The notes beneath the pieces were generated by a model. It was not told the DNA's origin. It made no database searches and was given only the letters and a program-made list of their open reading frames with translations. Of a DNA stretch of 64,000 bases, positions 37,027 through 45,560 are shown piece after piece. The translations under genes were made by a program, and so were the position numbers. How positions within the stretch are numbered: the first letter of the stretch is position 1; the number at the start of each line of letters is the position of its first letter. Source of the stretch: Ochrobactrum chromiisoli (GTDB taxonomy: Bacteria > Pseudomonadota > Alphaproteobacteria > Rhizobiales > Rhizobiaceae); assembly GCF_026241335.1 (NCBI RefSeq), contig NZ_JAPHAV010000001.1, positions 806,001-870,000 on the forward strand, written 5' to 3'.

Positions 37027-39690
37027 ATGGCAAAGTGGGTGTACGCATTCGGTGATGGCAAGGCAGAGGGTGCTGCGAGTGATCGCAACCTTCTCGGCGG
37101 CAAGGGGGCGAACTTGGCTGAAATGAGCAGCCTTGGTTTGCCTGTGCCGCCCGGCTTTACGATTACAACCGAAGTCTGCACCTCCTATTATGACAATGAG
37201 CGCTCCTATCCTGAGGAACTTGATCAGCAGGTGCAAAACGCGCTTGATCAGGTGGCTGCCTTGACCGGGCGCGTGTTCGGTGGCTCGGAAAAACCTTTGC
37301 TTGTATCGGTGCGTTCGGGTGCGCGAGCATCCATGCCGGGCATGATGGATACGGTTCTCAACCTCGGTCTCAATGATGAGACGGTGCAGGCGATTGCACG
37401 CGAAGCTGATGATGAGCGTTTCGCCTATGACAGCTATCGCCGTTTTATCCAGATGTATTCGGATGTCGTGCTTGGTGTTGATCACGGTTTCTTCGAAGAA
37501 ATTCTTGAAGACAAAAAGGCAGATCTCGGTGTTGAAGTCGATACAGCTTTAAGCGCTGCCGACTGGAAAGACGTGATTGCGCTTTATAAGGCGAAAGTTG
37601 AGGAAGAACTCGGCGCGCCTTTTCCGCAAGACCCCCGTGAACAGCTTTGGGGCGCGATCAGTGCCGTTTTCTCAAGCTGGATGAATGCACGCGCCATCAC
37701 CTATCGTCGCCTGCATAGCATCTCGGCCCAATGGGGTACGGCGGTGAATGTTCAGGCCATGGTGTTTGGCAATATGGGTGAAACCTCTGCAACGGGTGTT
37801 GCCTTCACACGTAACCCTTCGACCGGCGAAAAGAAGCTCTATGGCGAGTTTCTGGTCAATGCGCAGGGCGAAGATGTTGTTGCAGGCATTCGCACGCCGC
37901 AGAACATCACTGAAGAAGCGCGCATTGCTGCCGGTTCCGACAAGCCTTCGCTTGAAAAAGTTATGCCGGAAGCCTTTGGCGAATTTTTGAAAGTCGCAGA
38001 TCGGCTTGAACAGCATTATCGCGATATGCAGGACCTGGAATTCACCATCGAGCGCGGCAAGCTCTGGATGTTGCAAACCCGCTCCGGCAAGCGCACGGCA
38101 AAAGCAGCACTCAAAATGGCTGTTGAAATGGTCGCAGAAGGGCTGATTACCGAAGAAGAAGCTGTGTTGCGTATTGATCCGGCGGCACTTGATCAGCTTT
38201 TGCATCCGACCATTGACCCGCGTGCCGAGCGCATCGTCATAGGCCAGGGCTTGCCCGCTTCTCCCGGGGCTGCCACGGGCGAAATTGTGTTCTCGTCCGA
38301 AGATGCGGAGCAGGCAAAAGCTGAAGGCCGCAATGTCATTCTGGTGCGTGTTGAGACAAGCCCGGAAGACATTCACGGAATGCACGCTGCTGAAGGTATT
38401 CTCACCACACGCGGTGGTATGACCAGCCACGCGGCTGTGGTCGCGCGCGGCATGGGCAAGCCATGTGTCTCGGGCGCGGGTTCGTTGCGAGTTGATTATC
38501 GCAACGGCACGATGCTTGCTGCCGGGCAAATCTTTAAAAAAGGTGACATCATCACTGTCGATGGTGGTAGTGGTCAGGTGCTGAAAGGCGCTGTTGCCAT
38601 GTTGCAGCCCGAGCTGTCTGGTGATTTTGGCAAGCTCATGGAATGGGCCGACAAGACTCGCCGCATGAAGGTGCGCGCCAATGCGGAAACGCCTGCCGAT
38701 GCCCGCACAGCACGCTCGTTTGGCGCCGAAGGCATCGGGCTTTGCCGCACCGAACACATGTTCTTTGAGGGCGAACGCATTATCGCGATGCGCGAAATGA
38801 TTCTTGCTGACAAAGAGGATGGCCGCCGCACTGCTTTGGCCAAACTTCTGCCAATGCAGCGCTCGGATTTTGTTGAACTGTTTGAGATCATGAAGGGGTT
38901 GCCTGTCACAATCCGCTTGCTCGATCCGCCATTGCATGAGTTTCTTCCGCGCACCGATGAGGAAGTTGCGGAAGTGGCAAGCGCCATGGGTGTTGACGCG
39001 GATAAACTGCGTGAACGTGCCGATAGTCTTCACGAGTTTAATCCGATGCTTGGCCATCGCGGTTGCCGTCTGGCTATCTCCTATCCGGAAATCGCTGAAA
39101 TGCAGGCGCGTGCAATCTTTGAAGCCGCCGTTGAAGCGGGCAAGAAAACCGGCGAGCCGGTGGTGCCGGAGATCATGGTGCCGCTGGTCGGTCTCAAGGC
39201 GGAGCTCGATTTTGTCAAGGCCCGCATCGATGCGGTGGCAAAAGAAGTGATTGGCGAGTCCGGCGTGCAGATCGACTATATGGTCGGCACGATGATCGAA
39301 TTGCCGCGCGCAGCCCTTCGGGCAGCTGAAATTGCCGAAACCGCAGAGTTCTTTTCTTTTGGCACCAACGATCTCACGCAGACCACTTTTGGCATTTCAC
39401 GTGATGATGCAGCGCCGTTCCTTTCGACCTATCAGAGCCGAGGCGTGATCGAACAGGACCCGTTTGTTTCATTGGATTTCGATGGTGTGGGCGAGCTGAT
39501 TCAGATTGCAGCCGAGCGTGGTCGCAAAACACGCGACAAACTCAAGCTGGGGATTTGTGGCGAACATGGCGGCGATCCGGCATCAATCAGTTTCTGCGAG
39601 CAAACAGGCCTTGATTACGTGTCCTGTTCGCCATTCCGCGTGCCGATTGCACGGCTTGCAGCCGCCCAAGCCGCAATTCGCAATAAATAG
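37027..39690 (+). CDS. ppdK: Pyruvate, phosphate dikinase
   Basis: 887 residues from ATG 37027 (MAKWVYAFG), with GGGAGG just upstream. Interconverts pyruvate + ATP + Pi and PEP + AMP + PPi. The phospho-histidine is in GGMTSHAAVVARGMGKPCVSG split around residue 470, with the N-terminal nucleotide-binding domain (VSVRSGARASMPGMMDTVLNLG) and the C-terminal PEP domain (GLCRTEHMFF, SFGTNDLTQTTFG, CGEHGGDPASI). Known to be important for gluconeogenesis in Brucella. Monocistronic in appearance. Confidence 0.96.
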   Translation: MAKWVYAFGDGKAEGAASDRNLLGGKGANLAEMSSLGLPVPPGFTITTEVCTSYYDNERSYPEELDQQVQNALDQVAALTGRVFGGSEKPLLVSVRSGARASMPGMMDTVLNLGLNDETVQAIAREADDERFAYDSYRRFIQMYSDVVLGVDHGFFEEILEDKKADLGVEVDTALSAADWKDVIALYKAKVEEELGAPFPQDPREQLWGAISAVFSSWMNARAITYRRLHSISAQWGTAVNVQAMVFGNMGETSATGVAFTRNPSTGEKKLYGEFLVNAQGEDVVAGIRTPQNITEEARIAAGSDKPSLEKVMPEAFGEFLKVADRLEQHYRDMQDLEFTIERGKLWMLQTRSGKRTAKAALKMAVEMVAEGLITEEEAVLRIDPAALDQLLHPTIDPRAERIVIGQGLPASPGAATGEIVFSSEDAEQAKAEGRNVILVRVETSPEDIHGMHAAEGILTTRGGMTSHAAVVARGMGKPCVSGAGSLRVDYRNGTMLAAGQIFKKGDIITVDGGSGQVLKGAVAMLQPELSGDFGKLMEWADKTRRMKVRANAETPADARTARSFGAEGIGLCRTEHMFFEGERIIAMREMILADKEDGRRTALAKLLPMQRSDFVELFEIMKGLPVTIRLLDPPLHEFLPRTDEEVAEVASAMGVDADKLRERADSLHEFNPMLGHRGCRLAISYPEIAEMQARAIFEAAVEAGKKTGEPVVPEIMVPLVGLKAELDFVKARIDAVAKEVIGESGVQIDYMVGTMIELPRAALRAAEIAETAEFFSFGTNDLTQTTFGISRDDAAPFLSTYQSRGVIEQDPFVSLDFDGVGELIQIAAERGRKTRDKLKLGICGEHGGDPASISFCEQTGLDYVSCSPFRVPIARLAAAQAAIRNK

Positions 39691-39764
39691 TTACCACACT
39701 TCGGCTATGATTCTGGCATTTAAGCGGGCAGCTTATTGCCAGAATTCTATGTGCCGGGGTGGCT

Positions 39765-40577
39765 ATGTTTCGTTTTTTGTCAGCGGCGGGGGCCGCGCTC
39801 GTTTTTTCTTGCTCTGTGGCCAACGCTTCTGATGCATCGTCAAAGACGGATAAACATGAGAAAATCAGCATCGTTGAGCCGCAATTGCATATCGCAAAAG
39901 GCGGTTCGGCTGCGCCGCAGGTTGCATTGACCCTTGATGCTTGCATGGGGAAGACGGATCACCGTATTCTTGATGTGCTGGTGCGGAACCGCATTCCGGC
40001 AACAATTTTTGTAACCGCGCGCTGGTTGAAACAAAATGCGGAAGCTTTTGCGGTGATGAAAGCCCATCCTGATCTTTTCGATATTGAGAACCACGGCAAC
40101 ATGCATGTGCCAGCCATCACCAATGTGCCGACCATGTACAATATTAAAACGGCAGGCTCACTGGATGCCGTTCGCTCTGAAATTGACGGTGGTGCCGATG
40201 CGATCGTGCAATCAGGTGCATCGAAACCGCTCTGGTATCGCGATGCAACGGCCCGTTATTCGACAGATGCGATTAAATTTGCACAAAGCAGGGGCTATAA
40301 AATCGGTGGTTACTCGCTCAATGGCGATCAGGGCGCATCGCTGCTTGCACCCGTCGTTGCCCGGCGCATTTCAGCCGCACGCGATGGTGATGTGATTATT
40401 TCACATATCAATCAGCCCACGCGTTCGGCAGGCGAAGGCGTTGCCAAAGGCATTCTTGCACTTCAAGCCAAAGGCATGAAGTTTGTAAAGCTAAGAGATG
40501 TCGAGACAACCATGACACTCAATCCGGTGCCCGCACATCATCTTCATGTGGACGCAGTTCCGCAACCGGACAATTGA
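39765..40577 (+). CDS. Secreted polysaccharide deacetylase-like protein
   Basis: 270 residues from ATG 39765. Signal peptide MFRFLSAAGAALVFSCSVANA. NodB-like fold: VALTLDACMGKTD in place of the usual TFDDG, then ENHGNMHVP as the metal-binding histidine motif, and VIISHINQPTRSAGEG near the end. The altered first motif (Asp kept, second Asp changed to Ala) raises the chance of a changed activity. A GTG at 39759 is an alternative start. Confidence 0.82.
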   Translation: MFRFLSAAGAALVFSCSVANASDASSKTDKHEKISIVEPQLHIAKGGSAAPQVALTLDACMGKTDHRILDVLVRNRIPATIFVTARWLKQNAEAFAVMKAHPDLFDIENHGNMHVPAITNVPTMYNIKTAGSLDAVRSEIDGGADAIVQSGASKPLWYRDATARYSTDAIKFAQSRGYKIGGYSLNGDQGASLLAPVVARRISAARDGDVIISHINQPTRSAGEGVAKGILALQAKGMKFVKLRDVETTMTLNPVPAHHLHVDAVPQPDN

Positions 40578-40587
40578 TAGACAAGGT

Positions 40588-40995
40588 TCATTCGCCGTTG
40601 ATCGGACCTTGAGGCGTCAGGCTTTTCATGACCTCTGCATAATTGCGGCCAAGACTGACGAAAAGAGCATTTTCGCCGGTGGGCGGCGCAACGGAAAGCG
40701 TTGTCCCATCATTTCCCAAAGTCACAAAAACAACCTGATCCTGTGGCTGGCCGGCAATCGCGATGGCACCGATGCGCTGAGCCGTACTCGTATCGAGCGC
40801 AGGCATGTTGAAAAGCACTTCGCCACCCACCCGCTCTGCGGCTTTGGCAAGAGCTGTGTCAAATCCTTCAATCAAAACGTCGATGGCTCCGAGCGCAAAT
40901 TCCAGCTCGACGGCCTCCAGGGTCATGACTTCCTGCTCGGAGGCAGCAATGCTGGATGTGGCTGATGAATGCCCATTATGAAGGTTTCGATCCAT
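40588..40995 (-). CDS. Hypothetical soluble protein, 135 residues
   Basis: ATG 40995 has AAAGGA about 6 nt upstream. The protein is acidic and contains EAVELEFALGAIDVLIEGFDTALAKAAERV split as a helical segment, then beta-like GQPQDQVVFVTLGNDG. No family recognised. Convergent with the deacetylase gene after a 10-bp gap. Confidence 0.65.
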   Translation of the reverse strand: MDRNLHNGHSSATSSIAASEQEVMTLEAVELEFALGAIDVLIEGFDTALAKAAERVGGEVLFNMPALDTSTAQRIGAIAIAGQPQDQVVFVTLGNDGTTLSVAPPTGENALFVSLGRNYAEVMKSLTPQGPINGE

Positions 40996-41214
40996 GTCGT
41001 CCTTTCCGACGAATCCGATAAACGCCCCATATACGCGATCATGCCCTCCATTAGGAGTTGCTACAATGATTTTTATATTGATTTAGCTATATTTTTTAAG
41101 CGCATTTTTTATAACTGGACGAATTGCCAGTGTGACGCCCGCCTTTTTCTTTTGCGCCAAGGCAGTCTCTGTTATGCATGAGACCGCGGTTTTCAAATCA
41201 TTCTGGGGCGTTGC

Positions 41215-42003
41215 ATGAGGAAACTTCGTTATCAACGCAGGCAGTCACGTTCCGCAATATGGGCATTGCGGTTCGGTATATTTGCCTTTGTGCTCTCCGT
41301 GCTTGGCCTCATACTGCACAGGTTTGGCAAGCTTGAAACACCACACTTCGTTCTCATTGCTGCTCTTGGTGCAGTGATTGCAATATTGGCTTTGCTATGC
41401 GCAGCCAAAGGACTGCGTAATCTCTGGGTCAATGGAGATAAAGGCGGCGCGCGCTCCTTTTGGGCGGGGTTTCTGGCGTTTTCAGTTCTTTTGCCGGTCT
41501 GCTTTGTGGGTAATCTTTGGTATGGCTCGGCACGCATTTTTGATGTGACAACCGATTTTGAGATGCCGCCACAATTTCCATCAACGATGCCGCAGCGTTT
41601 GGCCGGGATGAACCCGCTCTCAGAGGCCGTTCAGGGGGACATGCTGGGACAGATGGCGGCTTATCCCGATGTGATCGGACGCCGCTATGAAGCTGCGCCT
41701 GATCGTGTGGCGCAAGCTGTTGTCAATACGCTCAAAGCTTTTAGCTGGACGCAAATTGGCCGTGATATTCCCTTGTCACAACAAAACGCGATCCGTTTTG
41801 CTGTGATTGCGCATAGTCCAATTCTTGGCCTGAAAAGCGATGTGGTGATCCGGCTGCTTGACGAAGGCGAAATCACCTATGTTGATATGCGGTCTTTATC
41901 ACATTATGGCGATCGCGACATGGGGCTGAACGCAGCTTTCATTACGCAGTTTTTGAGCGCACTTGAGGGAGAGGTCAACAAAGCGCCTGCTGATGCTGAA
42001 TAA
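41215..42003 (+). CDS. DUF1499 family membrane protein
   Basis: 262 residues. Three N-terminal helices (about 16-36, 44-63 and 83-103) precede the DUF1499 domain, visible in DVIGRRYEAAPDRVAQAVVNTLK and IRLLDEGEITYVDMRSLSHYGDRDMGLNAAFITQFLSALE. The role is unknown; the domain is widespread in Rhizobiales. The gap before it (40996-41214) is AT-rich with no recognised element. Its stop abuts the convergent MBL gene. Confidence 0.85.
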   Translation: MRKLRYQRRQSRSAIWALRFGIFAFVLSVLGLILHRFGKLETPHFVLIAALGAVIAILALLCAAKGLRNLWVNGDKGGARSFWAGFLAFSVLLPVCFVGNLWYGSARIFDVTTDFEMPPQFPSTMPQRLAGMNPLSEAVQGDMLGQMAAYPDVIGRRYEAAPDRVAQAVVNTLKAFSWTQIGRDIPLSQQNAIRFAVIAHSPILGLKSDVVIRLLDEGEITYVDMRSLSHYGDRDMGLNAAFITQFLSALEGEVNKAPADAE

Positions 42004-42921
42004 TTACTTTGGCTGATAAATACCGTTAAGCGAGGGATTGCCGTCGGTGGTGATTTCATCGCGCCCCACAAGGTCTTCAAGGTGTGCGAGCACCGACAAG
42101 GCGGCCGCACCATGCAGACGCGGATCGGTGTCGCGATAAATGGCCTTGACCATATCGGGAATGGTGCGGTCGCCTTGCACGATCCGCTCCAGTATTGCGC
42201 GCTCCCGCATTTTGCGATGTGTGCGAAGACCACGCACAAAAGCTGCGGGTTTGGTAACAGCTCCACCATGACCGGGCAGATAGATACGATCATCACGCTC
42301 CAGCAGCTTTTCAAGTGACGCCATATAGTCGCTCATGGAGCCATCCGGCGGTGCTACAATCGAGGTCGCCCACGCCATGACATGATCGGCAGAAAACAGA
42401 ACATCCGAGTCCTCAAGGGCAAAGGCCATGTGATTGGCGGCATGGCCGGGCGTGTGTATGCCACGCAAAACCCAGCCGTCGCCATCGACTTTTTCGCCAT
42501 CCGCCAAGGCCAGATCAGGAGCAAAATCAGTATCCGCACTGGCTTCGAGCAGATTCACTTCGCCGTTGTGATAAGGTCGGGCCGGGCGATGCGGACCTTC
42601 AGCAACGATAAGCGCGCCGGTCTGCTCTTTTAAGCGCTTTGCGAGCGGCGAGTGGTCGCGATGTGTGTGGCTCACAAAAATATGGCTCACCGGACGGTTA
42701 CCAATTGCTGCCAGAAGGGCCTGAAAATGCGCCTCATCTTTCGGGCCCGGATCGATGATGGCAAGGGTATCCGTTCCGATGAGGTAGCTGTTGGTGCCAT
42801 GAAATGTGAAAGCGCTCGGATTATTTGCGGTCAGGCGTAAAATATCTTTACTCAAGGCAATCGGAGTTCCATATTCAGGAGAGAAACGACCGTCGAAATC
42901 CAGCGCCATTGAATGGTCCAA
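42004..42921 (-). CDS. MBL-fold metallo-hydrolase (RNase Z/LACTB2-like)
   Basis: 305 residues. Zinc motif HTHRDHSP (HxHxDH) with later GIHTPGHAANHMAF and FSADHVMAW. The C-terminal winged helix-like region (AILERIVQGDRTIPDMV) resembles LACTB2-type hydrolases. The start could also be ATG 42909 (MALDFDG). It lies back to back with bioY and ends directly at the DUF1499 stop. Confidence 0.88.
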   Translation of the reverse strand: MDHSMALDFDGRFSPEYGTPIALSKDILRLTANNPSAFTFHGTNSYLIGTDTLAIIDPGPKDEAHFQALLAAIGNRPVSHIFVSHTHRDHSPLAKRLKEQTGALIVAEGPHRPARPYHNGEVNLLEASADTDFAPDLALADGEKVDGDGWVLRGIHTPGHAANHMAFALEDSDVLFSADHVMAWATSIVAPPDGSMSDYMASLEKLLERDDRIYLPGHGGAVTKPAAFVRGLRTHRKMRERAILERIVQGDRTIPDMVKAIYRDTDPRLHGAAALSVLAHLEDLVGRDEITTDGNPSLNGIYQPK

Positions 42922-43030
42922 TGCTTCTTTGGTTTTATTGCCTGAATTGATTAGAATTTATAATGTCAGGTTTCAAATGGATTATCTGGTTTTGCAAACC
43001 GGAACGCCCAGTCTAAGGAGTGAGATAAAA

Positions 43031-43630
43031 ATGCAGAACAGATCTCGGGCCAAAGCCGCCACCGCATCACTCGCCGCCAGCTATCTGCCCACAGGGCAAT
43101 TGGCACGGGCTTTCTATTTTGTCTCGCTTGCCCTGATCGGCACCGCTGTGCTGACCATATCGGCAAATATCAAGGTCGATCTTCTTTATGTGAATGTGAC
43201 GATGCAGACCTTTGCGCTTTTTGCGCTTTCGGCGGTCTATGGATCGCGTCTTGCTGTCGCAACGGTAGCGCTTTATCTGCTTGAAGGCGCACTCGGTATG
43301 CCGGTTTTCACCGGAACGCCTGAAAAGGGTATTGGCCTTGCCTATATGGTCGGCCCGACTGGCGGCTATCTTCTTTCCTATCTTGTTGCTGCATGGATGA
43401 TCGGTCGCGCTGCCGACAAGGGATTGGCCCGTAATCCTTTGGCGCTGGGTGGTGTGATGCTGCTTGCCGAACTCGTTGTGCTTGTCATGGGTGCCGGTTG
43501 GATGGCTTATCTCTTTGGTCTTGAAAAAGGCATTGCCTTTGGCTTCGGCGTTTTCATTGTCGGTGATCTGATCAAGCTCGCACTTGCGGCCTGTGGCGTT
43601 CCAGCTGTGAGCGCCTTGTTCAAGCGCTGA
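43031..43630 (+). CDS. bioY: Biotin transporter BioY (S component)
   Basis: 200 residues from ATG 43031 with AAGGAGTG at 43014-43021. Six helices; the BioY signature is VTMQTFALFALSAVYGSRLA and GPTGGYLLSYLVAAWMIG. It takes up biotin alone or with an ECF module; no bioMN genes are adjacent. I looked for a BioR palindrome in the 110 bp upstream and found none convincing. Confidence 0.93.
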   Translation: MQNRSRAKAATASLAASYLPTGQLARAFYFVSLALIGTAVLTISANIKVDLLYVNVTMQTFALFALSAVYGSRLAVATVALYLLEGALGMPVFTGTPEKGIGLAYMVGPTGGYLLSYLVAAWMIGRAADKGLARNPLALGGVMLLAELVVLVMGAGWMAYLFGLEKGIAFGFGVFIVGDLIKLALAACGVPAVSALFKR

Positions 43631-43654
43631 CAGATCCAGACCGCTGTAAATTTG

Positions 43655-43683
43655 AAAGGCCGGGTGACGATCCCGGCCTTTTT
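43655..43683 (+). terminator. Intrinsic terminator after bioY
   Basis: 10-bp stem AAAGGCCGGG (43655-43664) / CCCGGCCTTT (43672-43681), 7-nt loop, ending in T-run. Confidence 0.88.
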
Positions 43684-43775
43684 CATCTGTATGTTGAAAC
43701 TGCTTCGCGATTGACAATACTTTGGATGCGACGCTTTGCTATGCAAGATGCGTTCAGTGACTGGGGGAGGGCTGA

Positions 43776-44297
43776 GTGAAGTTTGAAGTGCTTGAGGTTG
43801 AGCGGCTGACAAAGGCCGCTTTCGCGCCTTTTGGGGATGTGATTGAAGTGGAGGAGGCCGAGCGCCGTCTCATCAACAATGGCACAACGGAGCGCTTTCA
43901 CGATCTGGCCCGCGTTGAGGCGGCGGGCACCAATGCGCGTGTTCTGATCAATATATTTCGCGGTCAGTTTTTTAAGCTACCAATCGATATTGTCATGCTG
44001 GAGCGGCATCCATTTGGTTCGCAGGCTTTTGTTCCGCTCAATAGCAGGCCGTTTCTCGTGGTTGTCGCCGAAGATAATGATGGCAAGCCTGACCGACCAC
44101 GCGCATTTCTGGCGCGGGGTGATCAGGGTGTCAATTACTGGCGCAATGTCTGGCATCATCCGTTGGTGTCTCTCGAAGAGACATCGGATTTTCTTATTGT
44201 TGACCGCGCGGGCAGTGAAGATAATCTGGAGGAATATTTCCTGTCGGATGTTACCTACCGCATAGAGACAATTCCGGCTCCTGAAAAGCAAATCTGA
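43776..44297 (+). CDS. allA: Ureidoglycolate lyase
   Basis: 173 residues, starting at GTG 43776 behind GGGGGAGGG. Releases urea from ureidoglycolate to give glyoxylate, late in purine/allantoin catabolism. Family landmarks: [14 protein letters not shown] at the start, [15 protein letters not shown] and [13 protein letters not shown] in the cupin-like core. It is followed after 8 nt by uraH, so both steps of the ureide pathway are co-transcribed. Confidence 0.92.
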   Translation: MKFEVLEVERLTKAAFAPFGDVIEVEEAERRLINNGTTERFHDLARVEAAGTNARVLINIFRGQFFKLPIDIVMLERHPFGSQAFVPLNSRPFLVVVAEDNDGKPDRPRAFLARGDQGVNYWRNVWHHPLVSLEETSDFLIVDRAGSEDNLEEYFLSDVTYRIETIPAPEKQI

Positions 44298-44305
44298 GGT
44301 GAACC

Positions 44306-44662
44306 ATGGGCAAGCTATCCACACATGTTCTAGATACGGCCCATGGCAGCCCGGCGGCGGCAATGCGTTTAGAGCTTTACAGGCTTGGTGCTTTGGGAAG
44401 CACTGAGCTGATTAAGCGCACGGTCACCAATCTGGATGGTCGTACGGATGAGCCATTACTCAGTGGCAGTGAGATGCAGGAAGGCACTTACGAATTGCAG
44501 TTTCACGTCGCTGAATATTTCGAGGGGCGTGGCGCCGATGTTGCCAATCCTCCTTTTCTCGATCTGATCCCGATCCGCTTCGCAATCGCAGATGAAGACG
44601 GCAATTATCACGTGCCTCTGCTGGTGAGCCCCTGGTCTTATTCCACATATCGTGGGAGCTGA
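44306..44662 (+). CDS. uraH: 5-hydroxyisourate hydrolase (transthyretin-related)
   Basis: 118 residues. Hydrolyses 5-hydroxyisourate from urate oxidase to OHCU. The family signatures are [13 protein letters not shown] at the N-terminus, the histidine/arginine active-site residues, and the C-terminal tetrapeptide YRGS that separates this enzyme from transthyretin. It forms an operon with allA. The adjacent OHCU decarboxylase and allantoinase genes are not in the window. Confidence 0.95.
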   Translation: MGKLSTHVLDTAHGSPAAAMRLELYRLGALGSTELIKRTVTNLDGRTDEPLLSGSEMQEGTYELQFHVAEYFEGRGADVANPPFLDLIPIRFAIADEDGNYHVPLLVSPWSYSTYRGS

Positions 44663-44692
44663 CTTATCCCCATCATCAGGCAAGCGATTAAG

Positions 44693-44723
44693 CTCCTCGC
44701 ATTGTTACCGCGAGGAGTTTTTC
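44693..44723 (+). promoter_or_regulatory. Terminator hairpin whose 3' arm contains the DUF2793 ribosome binding site
   Basis: Perfect 8-bp stem CTCCTCGC (44693-44700) / GCGAGGAG (44710-44717), 9-nt loop, then TTTTTC and ATG 44724. It looks like the intrinsic terminator of allA-uraH, yet GAGGAG in the 3' arm is the obvious Shine-Dalgarno of the next gene. Read-through mRNA would have the site paired and translation reduced. Confidence 0.7.
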
Positions 44724-45560
44724 ATGGATCAGACACCCAATCTCAAACTTCCCTATATTGCGTCCAGCCAGGCACAGAAACACGTGACCCATAATGAGGC
44801 GCTGCGATTGCTGGATGCAGTTGTACATCTGAGCGTGAAATCACGCACGCAAACCGATGCGCCTGCAACACCTTTATCCGGTGAACGATATATCGTTGCA
44901 GCACCTGCCGCAGGGCTGTGGGCAGGCAAGGCCGGTATGATCGCCGTCTTCGTTGATGGCAGCTGGTCTTTTATTGCTGTGGCAAAAGGCTGGCTGGCTT
45001 ATGTTGAAGATGAAAGCAACCTGCTGGTGTTTAACGGCACGCAGTGGGAAGGCGCAAGTTCCATCCCGGAACGTCTTTCTCTGTCCATGCTGGGCATTCA
45101 AGCGACGGCTGATGCGACCAACCGTTTTGCACTCTCTTCAGAGGCAAGTCTGTTTAACAATGCCGGCGCAGGGCATCAGGTAAAAGTTAATAAAAACACC
45201 TCCGCTGACACCGCAAGCCTGTTGTTCCAGTCAGGCTGGACTGGACATGCCGAGATGGGCCTGAGTGGTGACGATAATTTCAGCATCAAGGTTGGCAATG
45301 ATGCCGGCAATTGGCGCGTCGCGGTGAAGGTTGACGGGGAAACCGGCAATGTTGCAGTGGGGGCAATGTTGCCGACAACCCGCCTGCATGTTGATGGGCC
45401 CGTTCGCCCGGCGTCCTATCCGGTGTTCGGATTGCCATCTGCCTCTCAACACGGTGCCGGAGCCATTGTTTTTGTGAACAACGCGAGCGGCGGTGCGCAA
45501 ATGGCTTATTCAGATGGAACAGTCTGGCGCAGTATTCGTACCGGCAATATGATCATATAA
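44724..45560 (+). CDS. DUF2793 domain protein, phage tail-associated type
   Basis: 278 residues from ATG 44724. The N-terminal 110 residues are DUF2793: TPNLKLPYIASSQAQKHVTHNEALRLLD through GERYIVAAPAAGLWAGKAGMIAVFVDGSW. Such domains occur in tail-fibre genes of alphaproteobacterial prophages and gene transfer agents. The rest is beta-rich, with TRLHVDGPVRPASYP near the end as in tail fibres. No other phage gene is beside it, so it is an orphan. It overlaps the convergent araC-type gene by 8 bp. Confidence 0.85.
   Translation: MDQTPNLKLPYIASSQAQKHVTHNEALRLLDAVVHLSVKSRTQTDAPATPLSGERYIVAAPAAGLWAGKAGMIAVFVDGSWSFIAVAKGWLAYVEDESNLLVFNGTQWEGASSIPERLSLSMLGIQATADATNRFALSSEASLFNNAGAGHQVKVNKNTSADTASLLFQSGWTGHAEMGLSGDDNFSIKVGNDAGNWRVAVKVDGETGNVAVGAMLPTTRLHVDGPVRPASYPVFGLPSASQHGAGAIVFVNNASGGAQMAYSDGTVWRSIRTGNMII

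Noticed and set aside
37672-39057. 461-codon open frame on - strand inside ppdK
   Set aside because: Shadow of ppdK; sequence is low-complexity His/Arg/Phe-rich and has no ribosome binding site.
42941-43013. Possible BioR operator upstream of bioY
   Set aside because: Only TTATCT and TTTATAAT fragments are present; no full TTATMKATAA palindrome was found.
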